A DNA stretch of 64,000 bases from Elmis aenea (taxonomy: Eukaryota > Arthropoda > Insecta > Coleoptera > Elmidae): NCBI GenBank assembly GCA_947652605.1, contig OX393579.1, positions 54,318,970 through 54,382,969 of the forward strand. The letters are read 5' to 3'. Below, piece by piece: positions 11,101 to 26,100 of the stretch. The notes under the pieces were generated by a model that was given only the letters and a program-made list of their open reading frames with translations, was not told the DNA's origin and made no database searches. The translations under genes were made by a program, and so were the position numbers. How positions within the stretch are numbered: position 1 is the first letter of the stretch; each line of letters begins with the position of its first letter.

Positions 11101-14100
11101 TGGAGTAGCCTTCGTCGCGATTGCCACTCTCTGGGGATTCGTTTCCTATTGTTTCCTCTTCACTTTTGGAACTGGTTTGAGCTGAAAATAAAAATACAAT
11201 TTAATTTATTTTATAATTTCGAAACTAATTTATGAAATTTATGATTACAATTTATTGTTACATCAGCCTTCGCACTTTTTCCATTTTTCATCAAAAATTA
11301 AAAATCGTACTTGAGGCCTAATAATCATTAATTGGGCCATAAACAATGTGTATACGAAGTTTGAAGCCACTTGCTTTGGTTTCAAAGAAATCGATTTTTT
11401 GGTCGGAAAAAGTACAAAGACTATATAGCCTTTGCACTTTTTCCATTTTTCATCAAAATTTAAAAACCGTATTTGAGGCCTAATAATCATTAATTGGGCC
11501 ATAAACAATGTGTATACGAAGTTTGAAGCCATTTGCTTTAGTTTCAAAGAAATCGATTTTTTTGGTCGGAAAAAGTACAAAGACTATAGCCTTTGCACTT
11601 TTTCCATTTTTCATCAAAAATTAAAAACCGTATTTGAGGCCTAATAATCATTAATTAGGCCATAAATAATGTGTATACGAAGTTTGAAGCCATTTGCTTT
11701 GGTTTCAAAGAAATCGATTTTTTTGGTCGGAAAAAGTACAAAGACTATAGCCTTTGCACTTTTTCCATTTTTCATCAAAAATTAAAAACCGTATTTGAGG
11801 CCTAATAATCATTAATTGGGCCATAAACAATGTGTATACGAAGTTTGAAGCCATTTGCTTTAGTTTCAAAGAAATCGATTTTTTGGTCGGAAAAAGTACA
11901 AAGACTATAGCCTTTGCACTTTTTCCATTTTTCATCAAAAACTAAAAATCGTATTTGAGGCCTAATAATCATTAATTGGGCCATAAACAATGTGTATACG
12001 AAGTTTGAAGCCATTTGCTTTAGTTTCAAAGAAATCGATTTTTTGGTCGGAAAAAGTACAAAGACTATAGCCTTTGCACTTTTTCAATTTTTCATCAAAA
12101 ACTAAAAATCGTATTTGAGGCCTAATAATCATTAATTAGGCCATAAATAATGTGTATACGAAGTTTGAAGCCATTTGCTTTGGTTTCAAAGAAATCGATT
12201 TTTTTGGTCGGAAAAAGACTATAGCCTTTGCAAAGACTATAACTTTTCCCATTCGTTATTAAACATGAATGGTGCAGAATTATAAATTTTCTATAGAATC
12301 TGATTGATAAAAGTTTTTAATATTCACCTAGGATAGGTCTACTTCTTCGATATTTTGCTGCCTGCATTATTGGTAATTGTAAATTAAGGGAGATGGGACG
12401 CTGTGGGGGCACCCACAGTGCAGGATCAACTGCAGATAACGCTTCCAAAAGTCTTTTTGGAGTCACTTCGGTGCCTTTTAGTTCTGTCCACAATTTCGTT
12501 AACACCTGATGTCTTTTCTTATCTTCCAATGAAAGCTGTTTATCTGTAAATTTTGAACATCACAATATTTATCACAAGTAATAAAGATAAATGGATAGAA
12601 CTACATGCAGAGTGAAGACTACTACAAGAAGAAATAAAATATAAACCAAAAGCAACTCGTCAGATCTGAGAATTCTAGTTGGGCATCTGTAAATCTCTAC
12701 AACCAAGGGTTATACCTCTGGAAAACATCAAATATTTTTTTTGGGGACTCACCTAAGAGTTTGGAATCAGCAGAAAGATGCTTTTCCGCCTTTGACACGC
12801 TCTTCTCATTCGTTACAGTCTCATTTTGACTTTCACTCGAACATGTTTCCAACACGTCAGAATTAAACGAATTGCAATGTTTGATCGTTAAACTTGTTTT
12901 CATTAAATTGATGGGCGAGATATCTGCAGAAGTGTTATCTTCTTTGAAGGAATCCTCTACGGCCAGACAGTTCGTCGATACGTCAACATCTGATATTGAT
13001 GAAGCTTCACCTCGCAGTTGATGCACTAGCATGGATGTGAGGGCCCGATTCTGAGATTCCAGCTCTTGAATCCTCTTGTTGAGACCGAAAATTTCTTCAC
13101 GTAAACCCTGAAACAAAGTTGAGAATCAATTGTCATCCTGACAATCGCGTCAAATATCAATGCAGAATCAGTAGTCTTGGTTACAACGAGTGGATAAAAA
13201 AATTTATTAAGAATTTAAAAAAATGGTGGAGGTGCCGGGTATTACTGGAATAATAATATGAATTAATTTATATCTCTGTTATTAGAGTAAATACAAAAAA
13301 GTTTTAAATATAAAAGTTGTTTGCCATCACAAGTTGCACATCACTGCATTATTTTTGAATATACCGAGTGTTTAGTTTTCGAGAACCAACATGCAACTTC
13401 GTTATTTTAAATACAACACCCTGTATATTTTTGCGTTTTGTTGTAAATTTTTCTATTACTTGTAAAAACTGTTAAGCATGTCCTATACCTAAAATCAATA
13501 TTTCTCGAGTTATTACGATTTTAATATTAAACTTTAAAAAAATGGTGGAGGTGCCGGGTATTATTAGGGTAATAATACTAATTAATTAATATCTCCGTTA
13601 TGAGAGTAGATTCAAAAAAGTTTTTAACACAAAAGTTGTTTGCCATCACGAGTTGCGCATTACTGCATTATTTTTGAATATACAGAGTGTTTAGTTTTCG
13701 AGAACCAGCATGCAACTTCGTTATTTTAAATACAACACCCTGTATATTTTTGCGTTTTCTTGTAGATTATTCGATTGCCTTTAAAAAACGTTAAGCATGT
13801 CCTATACCTAAAATCAATATTTCTTGAGTTATTACGATTTTAATAATAAACTTAAAAAAAATGGTGGAGGTGCCGGGTATTATTAGGGTAATAATACTAA
13901 TTAATTAATATCTCCGTTATGAGAGTAGATTCAAAAAAGTTTTTAACACAAAAGTTGTTTGCCATCACGAGTTGCACATTACTGCATTATTTTTGAATAT
14001 ACAGAGTGTTTAGTTTTCGAGAACCAGCATGCAACTTCGTTATTTTAAATACAACACCCTGTATATTTTTGCGTTTTCTTGTAGATTATTCGATTGCCTT

Positions 14101-17100
14101 TAAAAAATGTTAAGCATGTCCTATACCTAAAATCAATATTTCTTGAGTTATTACGATTTTAATAATAAACTTAAAAAAAATGGTGGGGTTGCCGGGTATT
14201 ATTAGGGTAATAATACTAATTAATTAATATCTCCGTTATGAGAGTAGATTCAAAAAAGTTTTTAACACAAAAGTTGTTTGCCATCACGAGTTGCACATTA
14301 CTGCATTATTTTTGAATATACAGAGTTAGTTTTCGAGAACCAGCATGCAACTTCGTTATTTTAAATACAACACCCTGTATATTTTTGCGTTTTCTTGTAG
14401 ATTATTCGATTGCCTTTAAAAAATGTTAAGCATGGCCTATACCTAAAATCAATATTTCTCGAGTTGTGGCAACTGTTAATTTTTTTGAGCAAACAAAAAT
14501 ATAACACAAATTATTTAATAGCGTAATTATTGGAGCACATACAAGATAAAATGGAATGGGGAAAGATAAACTGGTTATAGATTTTTTAATTACCTTTTGT
14601 GCTAAAAGGGCTTTGACGACTTGATTAGCTACGTCATCCAAACACCTTTCATATTGTTTTCTTGATTCTTCCGCCTGGCGATGGAAAGCAGCAGCATGGG
14701 TTTGAACATTACCCTCTCGATGGCCTGGTTCTAAATGCACTGGATCGATTTGCTGTCTTAACGATGATATTTCTTGATTCAGTCTCGTTATGGTGCTTTG
14801 GTAATGTTGACAACGATTCTGGAACAAAAAATTTAGTTAAATTTACCAGAAAAAATAGCTGTTCTTCATTATTTCTAGACGTAGCCCAGGCCTTTGACAG
14901 GGTATGGCTCGAAGGCCGAGTACACGAGCTAAACAAATCTCTACCAAAGCAATATTGTGACATTCTAAAATCCTATCTATCAGATAGAATTTTCCGAGTG
15001 AAACAAGATGAAGAATATTCCACATTCAAAGAAGCCAAAGCCGGAGTACCCCAAGGTACTGTTCTTGGCCCGGTACGGTACCTGCTATTCACTTCTGATA
15101 TACCACAAACACAAAATGTGAAAGTAGCCACTTTTGACGACGACACCGCAATAATAGCCATCGGAAAAACGATTGAAGATTCAACAGAAAAACTCCAGAA
15201 GGCAACAAATCAAATCTACGAATGGACTATAACATGGCGCATCAAACTAAACGAAACCAAAACAGTGTAAGTGAACTTCACAAATAAAAGATTAGTAGAA
15301 CACCTGCCAGTGGTATTAAACAACAACAGAATTCCACATTCTAAGTCACCCTAAATATTTAGGCATGAACCTGGACATTAAAGTGGAAAGAACACATTAA
15401 AAAAACGTGAAGAGCTAGGCATCAGATATAGAAAACTATTTTGGCTAATGAATAGAAAATCTAAAACTTTCAATTGAAAATAAGTTTTTAATATACAAAC
15501 AAATACTAAAGCCAGTATGGACGACCTACGGCATACAACTTTGGGGATGTTCTAGTAAAACTAATATTAAAATAATACAGCGATTCCAAAATAAAGTACT
15601 CTGGGCAATTGTGACTGCTCCGTGGTGTAAGGCTGTAAGGAATGTCGACCTCCACAGGGACCTGAGGATGCCAACAGTCGACGAAGAAATTCAAAACTTT
15701 GCCAATAAACATGAACAAAGGCTGCATGATCGCCTTAACACCGAAGTCCTGCAGCTCTTGGACAACCAACATCTTATGAGAAGACTTAAACAGACCAAAC
15801 AAACCGTTTGAGTTAGTGTAAAGCAGAGCACTGTGCGGTTGTGAAAAGTGTCGTTCTTGAAAACAAGAATACAGAAAAGAAAAGAAGACACCAACGGGTG
15901 AACTCTTGACTTAAGTATATCAGTAATAAAGACATATTGCTGGTTGGTTAAAGTAGCTAGGTACAATAAAAAAAATATTTTTATTTAGAGAATTCCAGAA
16001 TGCTGCTAATTTACTTTATATTAAATAAAACAGAAACCACACAAATAAATAAATGTCGCAATAAATTTCACACCGCAGAAACACAAGAGAATTTATGAGT
16101 CAAAATATGATAACTCAACAAATTATTTTTATAGCCCGCGTAGAGCCAAAAACGTTTATTTCCAATCAAATTACTAAAGGTCGTATTTCTGGCCGTCTCA
16201 GCGGGGCCCCGTTATCATCCTCGCATCGCAATAAACTCCGAACGACGCGTTAAGAGAAGCGAAAAGGAAAAATCAAAATGAAAACAGGTTCGATTACAAC
16301 ACTTGCGAAACTTTGTTGCCGTTTTTGATCCGACTAAAAAAGAATTTACACGCGATCGAATGGATATTTGTCGTAAATTTTGGCGTAAGACTCCGACTGT
16401 CACAATAAAATAAGTCGTAAAGTATGAGAGGATTGTATATTCATGCAATTTCATTTGCAGAGGTGAAGCCAAATCTCACTATGTAATTTCGATGGTTTGA
16501 AGAAATCCGGTTTGCGGACTTTACGTCTTTCGGATTTATCGTCAGCGGGCGCCTTTGAGTACAACTTGAACAATACAGCGCATACTTCTAGTAAAAATGA
16601 AACATTATAACGTATGTACAGGGTGTTTTGACGATAGCAATGAATAATCTTTAACTTAACTATTAGGTCGTAATATTTTATATGGGAAATTGAAAAATTC
16701 TTGACAAAATTACAATATCCCTAATATTCTAAGAAACCAGTCTGTACTAGAATGTTCTGGTATGGTTTGTTAAAACAATGCACATTGGGTGGTATGAATA
16801 AAACAAGAGTTTATACTCTAAGTATGTACTCTGAGCATGAGCATAAAGTGAGAGTTTATACTCAGTTTCGTAAGAATAAAAACGAGCTAACTTCCTGTTA
16901 ATTTGAGTATATACTCTTATATGCAAACACACGTTTGTTATGATAAATTCTACACAAATTTTGACTAGCAAATGGTCCTCAGTTTTGCTTACACGTATTA
17001 CTAGTGTCAATCAATAAATCATCATGAGTGATAGTGAAGAAGAAATTAATAAAAACAATGTTTCTTAAATGGCATTCGTCAAGATTTTGCGTGATTTTCC

Positions 17101-20100
17101 AATTGTGTTTTCGAAGTCACAAATACCTGCTGCAAGGTAATCAAAATCTCAAGCTATTGATATCATTAAAAAACAATGGAAGGCCAGTTTTGGGTATTTT
17201 CGTCCTCGTCCTCTGCCATATGCTGAACTGGAATATCGACTAGTTAAAGCTCTGTTAAGTCTAGTTCATCGTTTAAATATTTTGCTATATTATGCAGAAC
17301 GAAACAGCTCGCAATAAGTTTTGGGACTTTTTCAGTGGAAAATCGGTCTTTATATTGTAGAATCGGAAATCGTTGTTATTATATAACTGGCCAAAACATC
17401 TTTCAATTATTACCCGTTATTTTGTAAACAGGTTGTTATAGGCGTGTTCTTGAGGTGTATTCGGGTTTCTAAAAGGAACCATCAGCCATGGCGGGATAGC
17501 ATATCCCTCATCTCCTAAAAGTAATGCTTGGCTATTTTCAAAAGTATTTCTTACAATATTATAAATTTCCGAATTGCTTCAAATCCCTGAGTCGTGGACA
17601 AAACCTGGCCATGAGGAGTCTACACTTTTAAACCACTCATCTGAGTTACACGTCGCTTGCACATTAATGCTATAGTCTTTGTATGTTTTCAATTATTTCC
17701 AAGATTTATAAATCGTACATTGACAACTAAAAGCGATTAATAAAGAGTCCATTTAACATCCTTGCATCTTTATGCTGTTAAACTGTGCCCAGTAATGTTT
17801 AAAATAAAAATTATCGTAGCTTTGCACTTAAAGTTATCAATTAACGCCATTGTACGCTAAATGTACTCCCTTAGTGATGAATCACGATTATTAATAATCA
17901 TTAGACCCGTTTCAAAGTGTCAAGGGTGTGCGATATAATGATCCCGCATTCTGACATTCGATGCTCCACTAACCATGATTATATGCTAACATTATCTCGG
18001 ACTCCTTGCTATAACTGGGTGGAATTTTATGGCCGTAGCATTTTGCATTACGCTTCATTAAAAAGCTTTCTAAATTTTTCGTAATTTACGACTAAGTGGC
18101 TGTAAAAAAATTGTCTTTAATTGCGCGCATTAAGATTATAAACGCAACAAACTTGATTTATGTAAACGCGAAAGAATTTCGTTTACTTGGACGTAAATTG
18201 TCTTGTACGTTTAGCGTTTCAGTCCCGGGTGTTTTTTTTTTAAATTTCCTTATTTGCGCGCTGAGTGATACTGAAGGTTTTGAATAAAAAATGAAATAGA
18301 ATTAAGCGAGCAGGAATGTTTTCCTAAAACTTTTCGAAAATGTAAATAATATATCATTATAATGTTGCTATAGGGCGTTTCGAAAATTGTAAATGATTTT
18401 GTAAACAGCATTATCGTAGTTGATATGTCTAAGATAATGGTGCAATGCCTGGAGTCTCATTAGTGATAATAGGAAAAGATGTTGTTTAAAAGCAAAGAAA
18501 TAATCCTTTGAACGTCGAAGGTATTTTCCAACTCCTCTCGATTGTGGAAGCGTTTATTTTTTATAAAGTTATCCAGATGCCTTAAGATATCTAACAGATC
18601 CGTTGAGTACGAGCGCGCAGCGCGAGTAGTACGAATATTGATTTATTCGGTTTTAAAGAGCAATAACGAGTGTTGTAAATAAAAATTTGAGCAAATCGAT
18701 TGTTCATCGACCCGCTTAGTTATTAATCGATATATCTCGGGAACATAGAGACATGGAACGTGCACCAAACGAAAGGTAATTTTTTGCACAGAGAATTTTA
18801 TGCGCAAGGCGGGGTCTAGAGGCAAAGGAGCCCCGAAGGGGCGATGGAATCGCTAGTTCTTAATAATGGTCTCTTGTGCTACTTGGAGACGTGCATCGTC
18901 TTGCAGCAAAATCTTTCGACCATGTACCGTGGTTCTTCAATACATTTTCATGAACCGATTTGATTTCTTAGCAGTACATTTACGGATTAGAAGTCTGGAT
19001 TGATGGTAGGAACTTCCAGTCAAGGCCCTCAGTTATCCACGAAACAATGATCACAGTTTTCTTTAGTTGCGACTCTGGTTTAGAATAAGCTTTTGGGTAC
19101 TCCTTGACTTTCACACAGAATCATTGAATCTCTAAGCAAACCTTACGAGCAGTTTAATGGCGATTTTTTAAACGCGGCCGACACGCCGCGTTTAACTGCG
19201 CAATTGTGGCCTGCAGGTTGAAAAATTAAGGTTTTCCGATTGGAATTTAGGGGACTGTACAGTTCTCCACCGGCCTCAAGCTTCCCCAAACGCGACGAGG
19301 AAATCCTCAAGGTTTAGACTGCGCAGTCCAAACCTGAAGGATTTCCGCCACGTGTATGGTCACCTTTAGGAGCGTCCAAATTATGATCCTTAAGGGCGTT
19401 TTTTGAACTATGTATTAAAAGCGATTCAGTACACACACAAAAAAATGCTGCGATCGAAATCTTTTCAAATTTATGCGCACCAATATTCACGATACCCTGT
19501 AATTCCAAACTGGGATCTATTACAAAACCGTTATAATTTACATAGCCCTGAGCTGACAAAACTTTGGGGCAGAAAGACCTCGGTCAATAGCCCAATAAAC
19601 ACTTAATTATTGTAATTGGTGGCTATGATATATCTACTACCAAATGACGGTCAACGTACAGTTCTGTCTTCGTGCCGACAAAGGCCACTTTAGTGGTAGC
19701 AATAAAGCCACATTATTGTAAAAAATAAAAGTAGAAGCGATTAGGAGCCACAACACGACCGTTGCCCTCTGCAAATTACGCCTAATCTGGATTTTTTTGT
19801 TTTAACACACTTCTGTAGTTCAAAAGTTGGTCCTTTCTAAAGGATGGCGCCAAAAAGTTAATTAGAACTATTGTAAGCGCCAACAAAAACTAACGGGGTT
19901 CAAGCAACATCCCAAGTTGCTTTGTTTAACTTAAAATAAGTTTGTCCTAAGAATAATTCATTCATTTTACTGCTCTAGAATATTATAGCCTGAATTATAA
20001 GCTATGTTATCTGACCCATCTGCACAGATATTTTTATTGTAAATATATAATACGTACATTTCTGATTCTTATAGACAGTAAAGGCGAGAATGTTAAGTTT

Positions 20101-23100
20101 ATTGCATTTTCGTGGGTTGTTATTTTGTCCCATATAAGCATAACTTTAGTGGCCATCCGCCTTATCACACAGTTGTATTTACGATTATCCGGCGTCAGAG
20201 CTTGCTCTTCGGTTAGTTCGCGCATAAATTTTGAACAAATGGATCGTATTTTCGTACTTATTTTAATTTTAAATGGGATCTCTCAGTGAAAACGGGCTTT
20301 ATCAAGACGATTTTAAAGCTACTGCTACGAGTGAATATCTGAAGTCGTAAAACCACACTCGAAGTGTCAAACTTGATTCCCAATAGTTATAGCTACAATT
20401 AAAATTACTGTGGGTGCACAATATTGGACGATAAACGTTTAAATAAGTAAAGGCTTTCTTTAAGTTATTTATTGCACTAATTTGAAGTATTATACTTGTT
20501 ATTATTAATGTAATGCCTCTTTTAATTATCATGGACTACTAAAATATGTGAAGAGGCATTTTTGGCAGACGTTTTAAATGTTGATGGTGCTCAGAAGCGA
20601 TAACGTTTAATGTCGAGGAAAGTTATAGTGCCACTCTTATACCAGAACAGTAAAAGGGAATTGTAGAGAACAGTCGTAAAGTTACTCTAAATATGAGAGG
20701 TCGTTTTGATCGCCACGGTTTGTGGGTGGGATTTGTCGTAAAAAAAGGTAGTAATTAAAAACAGTTAGTTTTAGACCATAATTATACATTGGAGACGTCT
20801 ATAGAAATAATTAGCACATTTTCAAATTGTTTTGTCAATAGATTTTACTGTCTCTTTGAAGTTTTATTGTAGTTGAGAGCTAAAACCTACGATTTTTTTG
20901 GTAGCAGTTTTAAAGACGACGAAAGAACAGAATTAGAAATGAAACATACAGAAAACAGTTAAAGTTAAAATCAGTTGAAACACAAATACAAGAAAGACAG
21001 CTAGTTTGTGAACCCACAACAGTAGTTTCAAGAAATTTAAAACAACATTAGGAGAATGACACTTTAAAGTCCACTGCTTTTTATAATTGTAAAGAATCAA
21101 ATAAATAAGGGAGTGCAGAGGAAATACAAAAAAAGCCTACTGGGGATGGAATAAACTGAAACCAATAGCTTTAACAAAACTGGTCTTTGCAGATGATGTG
21201 GTGCTATTAGCTAAAAACGAAAAGTATTTGTAACATAATCTAGAGATAGATTAGGAAGATACCATATGAGCATCAATATAAAAACACAAAAGACTACGGT
21301 TATAACGAAGAATTATGTAACCAAGAAAGGATAGAGCAGGTATCAAATTTTAAATACGTAGGAACGACAATTGCAGAGAATGATACACTGGAAGAAGAGC
21401 TAAATAACAGAATAGCTGCAGCGATGAAATTTTGCCACCCCAATGAGATATAAAAAAAAATAAGACGCAGGTATTTAATGCAGTATACGTACCAACTCTT
21501 ATTTATAGTCCAGAAACTTGGGCACTGACAAGAAAGCAGAAACCATGGATGTAGACGCAGGAAATGAGATTTTTAAAAAGAAAAGAAGGATGAAGACTAA
21601 TTCATAAGATTTGCAACGATAAAATCAGGAAAGCATAGGAATGAAAGGAAAACAAAAGATGAAGACAAACCAGTTAAGATGGCTGGAAAATCTACTACGT
21701 ATGCCAGAAAGCCGGTACGCAAAAATGGGATTGAAAACGACGTTTGAGGGGAAAAGAAGTAGAGGAAGACCGAGAACAAAGTGGGAAAACGAAAAGAGAC
21801 ATAAACTAGAAGAAAAAGGAGTCAGCTGAAGAGATGTGCCACCTACAGATAAGGAAAAACATAATCAAGAACTAAAAAACCATCCTGGACACGCACAAGA
21901 GGACCCGATTTATTTATTATTTAGTCACGAGTCCTTCTACTGTTAGGTGTAGGACTGTTGAATTGTGTTGTGCTGACTTTTTCCATGTGTTTCTGTCTTG
22001 TGCTAGGTTTTTTATGTCTTTCCATTTGATGTTTCTATCCGTTGCTGCTTTTTTAACTTCGTCTTACCAGGTTTTTCTCGATCTACCTCTTTTGTTTTTC
22101 CCTGTGATCTTACTTCATAGACTTTTCTGGTTTATCTTTCTTCTCTTATCCTATAAATGTGACCCAACCATCCCAGCTGTCTTTCCTGTATTTTTGTTTC
22201 AACTGATTTTATTTTTAAGTGTTCCCTGTACGTTTCGTTTCTGATTCTATCTTTTTTTGTTTTTCCTTGGATTTTTTTTAGAAACCTGATTTCAGCTGCA
22301 TTCACTCGGCTACTATTTTTGTTTGTGAGTGTTTTCACGTTTTACTTCCGTATAAAAAAGCCTACCTATTTGACCACTTCCATTTTGGTTCGTTTTGGGA
22401 CTTTTTTATTTCCAAAAAATGTTGTTGTTAAACTATTAAATATTCTTCCCACATTTCCTGACTTTTTGCTTATTGCCTTGTCCATTCCTCCATTTTTCTC
22501 TATGATCACTCCTAAATATTTAAACCTTTCTACTTGTTCAACCCTAGCCCATTTATTTTTTTAAATTTATAATTTTTTTTATAATAATAATAATAAAAAG
22601 GAATTTCAATTTTATTTTGAAATATCATATTATCATCGTTATAGTTTGAGTTGTTTTTAAATATCGAACCAACGCAAGCAACCAATAAATTCACGGCATA
22701 ATTAAAAGTTTATCAATTTCAGAATCAACCAAGTCATTTTCCAGCAGGGGAAACATTTAATATCACACTGCATTGCCGTATGTAGTACGAAAGTTTATAT
22801 ATAATTACGATGCTACTTTACATAACGTTGCCATCAACTGCTGCACTATGATAATTGGCCAGATTAACATGAGCATTTGGTAACTTCGTAAACCGCAAGT
22901 CGGATCCGAAAGTAAACTTGCCAACTTACAACTTTACAGTTTAAAGTGAAATTAGTATCAGGAAAACAAACTTTAGGTGTTTCCGATTCTGTTCACAATT
23001 TCCTTACACATTTGTGTTTGAGAAATCACGCAAATTATAAATAGCATCTGGTGCGCAGTTGATAGAGTTAAGATTTTAACGGAAACGCAAGGAAATTTAA

Positions 23101-26100
23101 TGAATATTTCGGGCGGAATGAGGAGCACGACTTTTTAATGTGGGAGATTCAAGTGATGTTCTGTATTCAATTTGAGAAAAACTAGTTGAAACAGCATATC
23201 GTTAGAGAAGTTTAATTAACTTGGTTAATTAAACGAGCTACTATTACCATGACGGGGTGTTCGTAACTTGAGCTAATGTAAATGCTCTTTTAGAGTGAAT
23301 TGTAGTTTATTTTTGCGTGCACATACACTAATACAAACACACACACACAATGTGACGAACGATTTTTGAAGACTGGAAGTGAACGAACACTCGCATGACA
23401 GTTAAAAATATTGCAGTGCGCAATTAGAACATCTGAATGTGAATAAATAATTCTACAATTTTTTTTCTACACTCTGTATAGTGAGGTCATGCAGTTCTGC
23501 CTTTATATTAGTCGTAAAAATTGTTTAAAGATTGATTTTACCATGATTACACGTTTGAGTTTGTCCTAGAAATGTTCTAGATAAGTATTAAGTCCTGGGT
23601 TTTAACATTACAGGACTATTTGTCAGAATAATTGTCCTGGATTAGCCTTTCGACGGACCTAAAATACTATTAAGATTTGAAATGAAACATTACAGGACTC
23701 ATTTTGTAATAAAAATGTCCTGCAATTATCGAAGGATTGTCTAGTACGAAATTAATAATGGATACTTGTTTTTCATGATGCTACTACTGTTGCTCCAAAT
23801 ATACAACTTAAAATTTGGCACAGCACGAATAATTTAGTCCTAGAAATGTTTTAGGATGATATGGCAGGACTAATTTTGCCATAGAAATATCCCAATGATC
23901 CTTAAGTGGTAAAAATATTGCAGACTATAGAATGATCCTTAAGTGGTGTTAAGACTTAAAATTTGGTGTTGAACGATAAAATTTGTTACAAGAATTTCCT
24001 AGCATAGTTCTAGCATTATATTAAGATTCAAAAATTGAAGCAAGGACACTAATATGTCCTGGAACGATCCTAGAAATGTATCAAGACCTGACATTTAACT
24101 TGGCAGGACTAATTTAGTCCTAGAAATGTCCTAGTGTGGTGTTAAAACCTTAAAGTTGATATGGCTGGATTAAATTTGTTATAGGTATTCCCTAGCACAC
24201 GGATGAGATTTGAAAATTGACGTGAGGGCACTAATTTTGTCCTAAAATGATCTTTAAAGTATCTTAAGACTTTACAAACAACTTAGCAAGATTAATTCAG
24301 TAATAAAAATGTTCTAGGATGGTATTTAAACTTAAAATTTGGCATTGCAAAATGATTTTATCCTCAAAGAGTTCTATAATATTTCTGGAGCGGTTTACGA
24401 CTTTAAATTTAATAATACAGAAATAATTTAGTATTGAAAACGTCATAGACTTATCCTTGAAAGGTATCAAAACTTAAAAATTTACATGAAAGGACTAAGC
24501 TTGCCCTAGAAGCTTATTGGGACTTAAAAGACTTAGCAGAACTAATTTTGTCCTGAAACTATCTTACAAAGCTTCAAGGATGCTACTAGAATGGTATTAA
24601 GACTTGAAATTTGACATGAATAGACTAATTTTGTGCCAAAATGTTATCTAAGGACCTAAATGACATGGCAGGACCAATTTTGCCCCAGAAATATTCTACA
24701 ATGAAAAGTTCCTAGTAGAGTATTAAGACTTGAAATCTGAACTATTTTGTCGTACATTGTTACTAAGTCTTAACATTTAACTTAGCAGGATTAATTTTAT
24801 TCGAAGAAGGTCCTGGAAATTACAATGAGAGGATTATACAAACTCACCATTACTTGAATTCAAATACACTGTGAAACTTTTGTAGTGGATGGTCAGCACG
24901 TAAGTTTTGTGTTTTAAATTTTGAAAGCACTACAAATGCTGATTTATTAACTCTCTATGGTCACATCTTCTTTTGTTAAACTGATTTTTATGTAATCTGA
25001 TTCCGTGATAAGCGAGGATACATTAAAAACCCCCAGCGATAAAATTTTAAAAATGTACGGTCATATTGATTTAAAAAGATATTCATTCATAGTAAAATGG
25101 GGGGAAAATCTTTCCGGTTTCAAGTCGGTATTATGGCTATTTAAAATTGGAACCGTATCGACAACCTACTCGACCTTAAATCGAAAATGTTTGGGAACTG
25201 CTGCCCCAAACAACATTTTTTGTACACCTATTTATTTACGCAAAATTCAGGTGAATTTATTTCAATACCGTTATTACGTTATACAGTATATTACACCTTT
25301 AAATGACACCCTATCGGAATAACCGCACGGTTTGCTAAAGCCTGCATTGCAATCCTTATGTACACCCATATTGTTGTAAATATTCATGTCCAATTTGCAT
25401 GGCAAGTGAATTAATTCACGCCTGCATATAACGAAATAGCCCAAATTTCCGTAAATAACCGCGTAGATCAATAACGGGGATTATAAAATCTCCCTTCAGT
25501 GTTTAGTTGCTAATCTGTTTCACCCTAGTAACAACTGTACATTTGCCCAACCACCCCTGTCAATGTGGGGGTAGCAGTTACGCAAGCATGTGAGTCAGTC
25601 TCTTTTACTAGGTGTACCTCTAACCATCGCACGCAAACCGGAGTATGTCAAAACACAGATAAGACAAATTCTATACCGCACCGAGGGTCGTTCTGTGTTT
25701 ATATGGACCTTTGGTTCATTGAATCGCGATACATTATCATTTTCTTTGGCTATATGACTGTGGGGCGTTTAGGAGGAACCGTAGGGTGTTCATTTATTAT
25801 CCTATAAAAATATGTTCAGCACCCATGTATATATTTTCATCATTCATAGCCAGCGAAACTTGTACTTTGTGCAAAGTATTATAAATCTGTTTTTACAGTG
25901 ACAAAATAATTACTGAGTAACCTTTTGCAGTTGTTACAAGCATTTTAAAATCAATCTATTTTATAAAGCTTATTAACAAAGTTTTTCAGAGGACATATTT
26001 CGCGATATTAGATCGAAACTAAGAATAGATACTAACAAATTTGCTTGTATTTTTTAACGATATTTTAGCAACAAATTTCCTTGCAATTTTAACGTTTCCA

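Noticed and set aside
11263..12029. Minus-strand frames of 75-105 codons
   Set aside because: They repeat with the 160-bp array and end wherever a copy changes.
14709..15161. Minus-strand frames over the Jockey-like element
   Set aside because: Shadows of the plus-strand reverse transcriptase.
21963..22564. Plus-strand hydrophobic frames of 81-93 codons, membrane-protein-like
   Set aside because: The minus strand carries a recognisable LINE; the Phe/Leu-rich plus frames are its complement.
25005..25322. 105-codon open frame
   Set aside because: It lacks an ATG start, has no recognisable motif and lies in AT-rich intron DNA; length alone is not enough.
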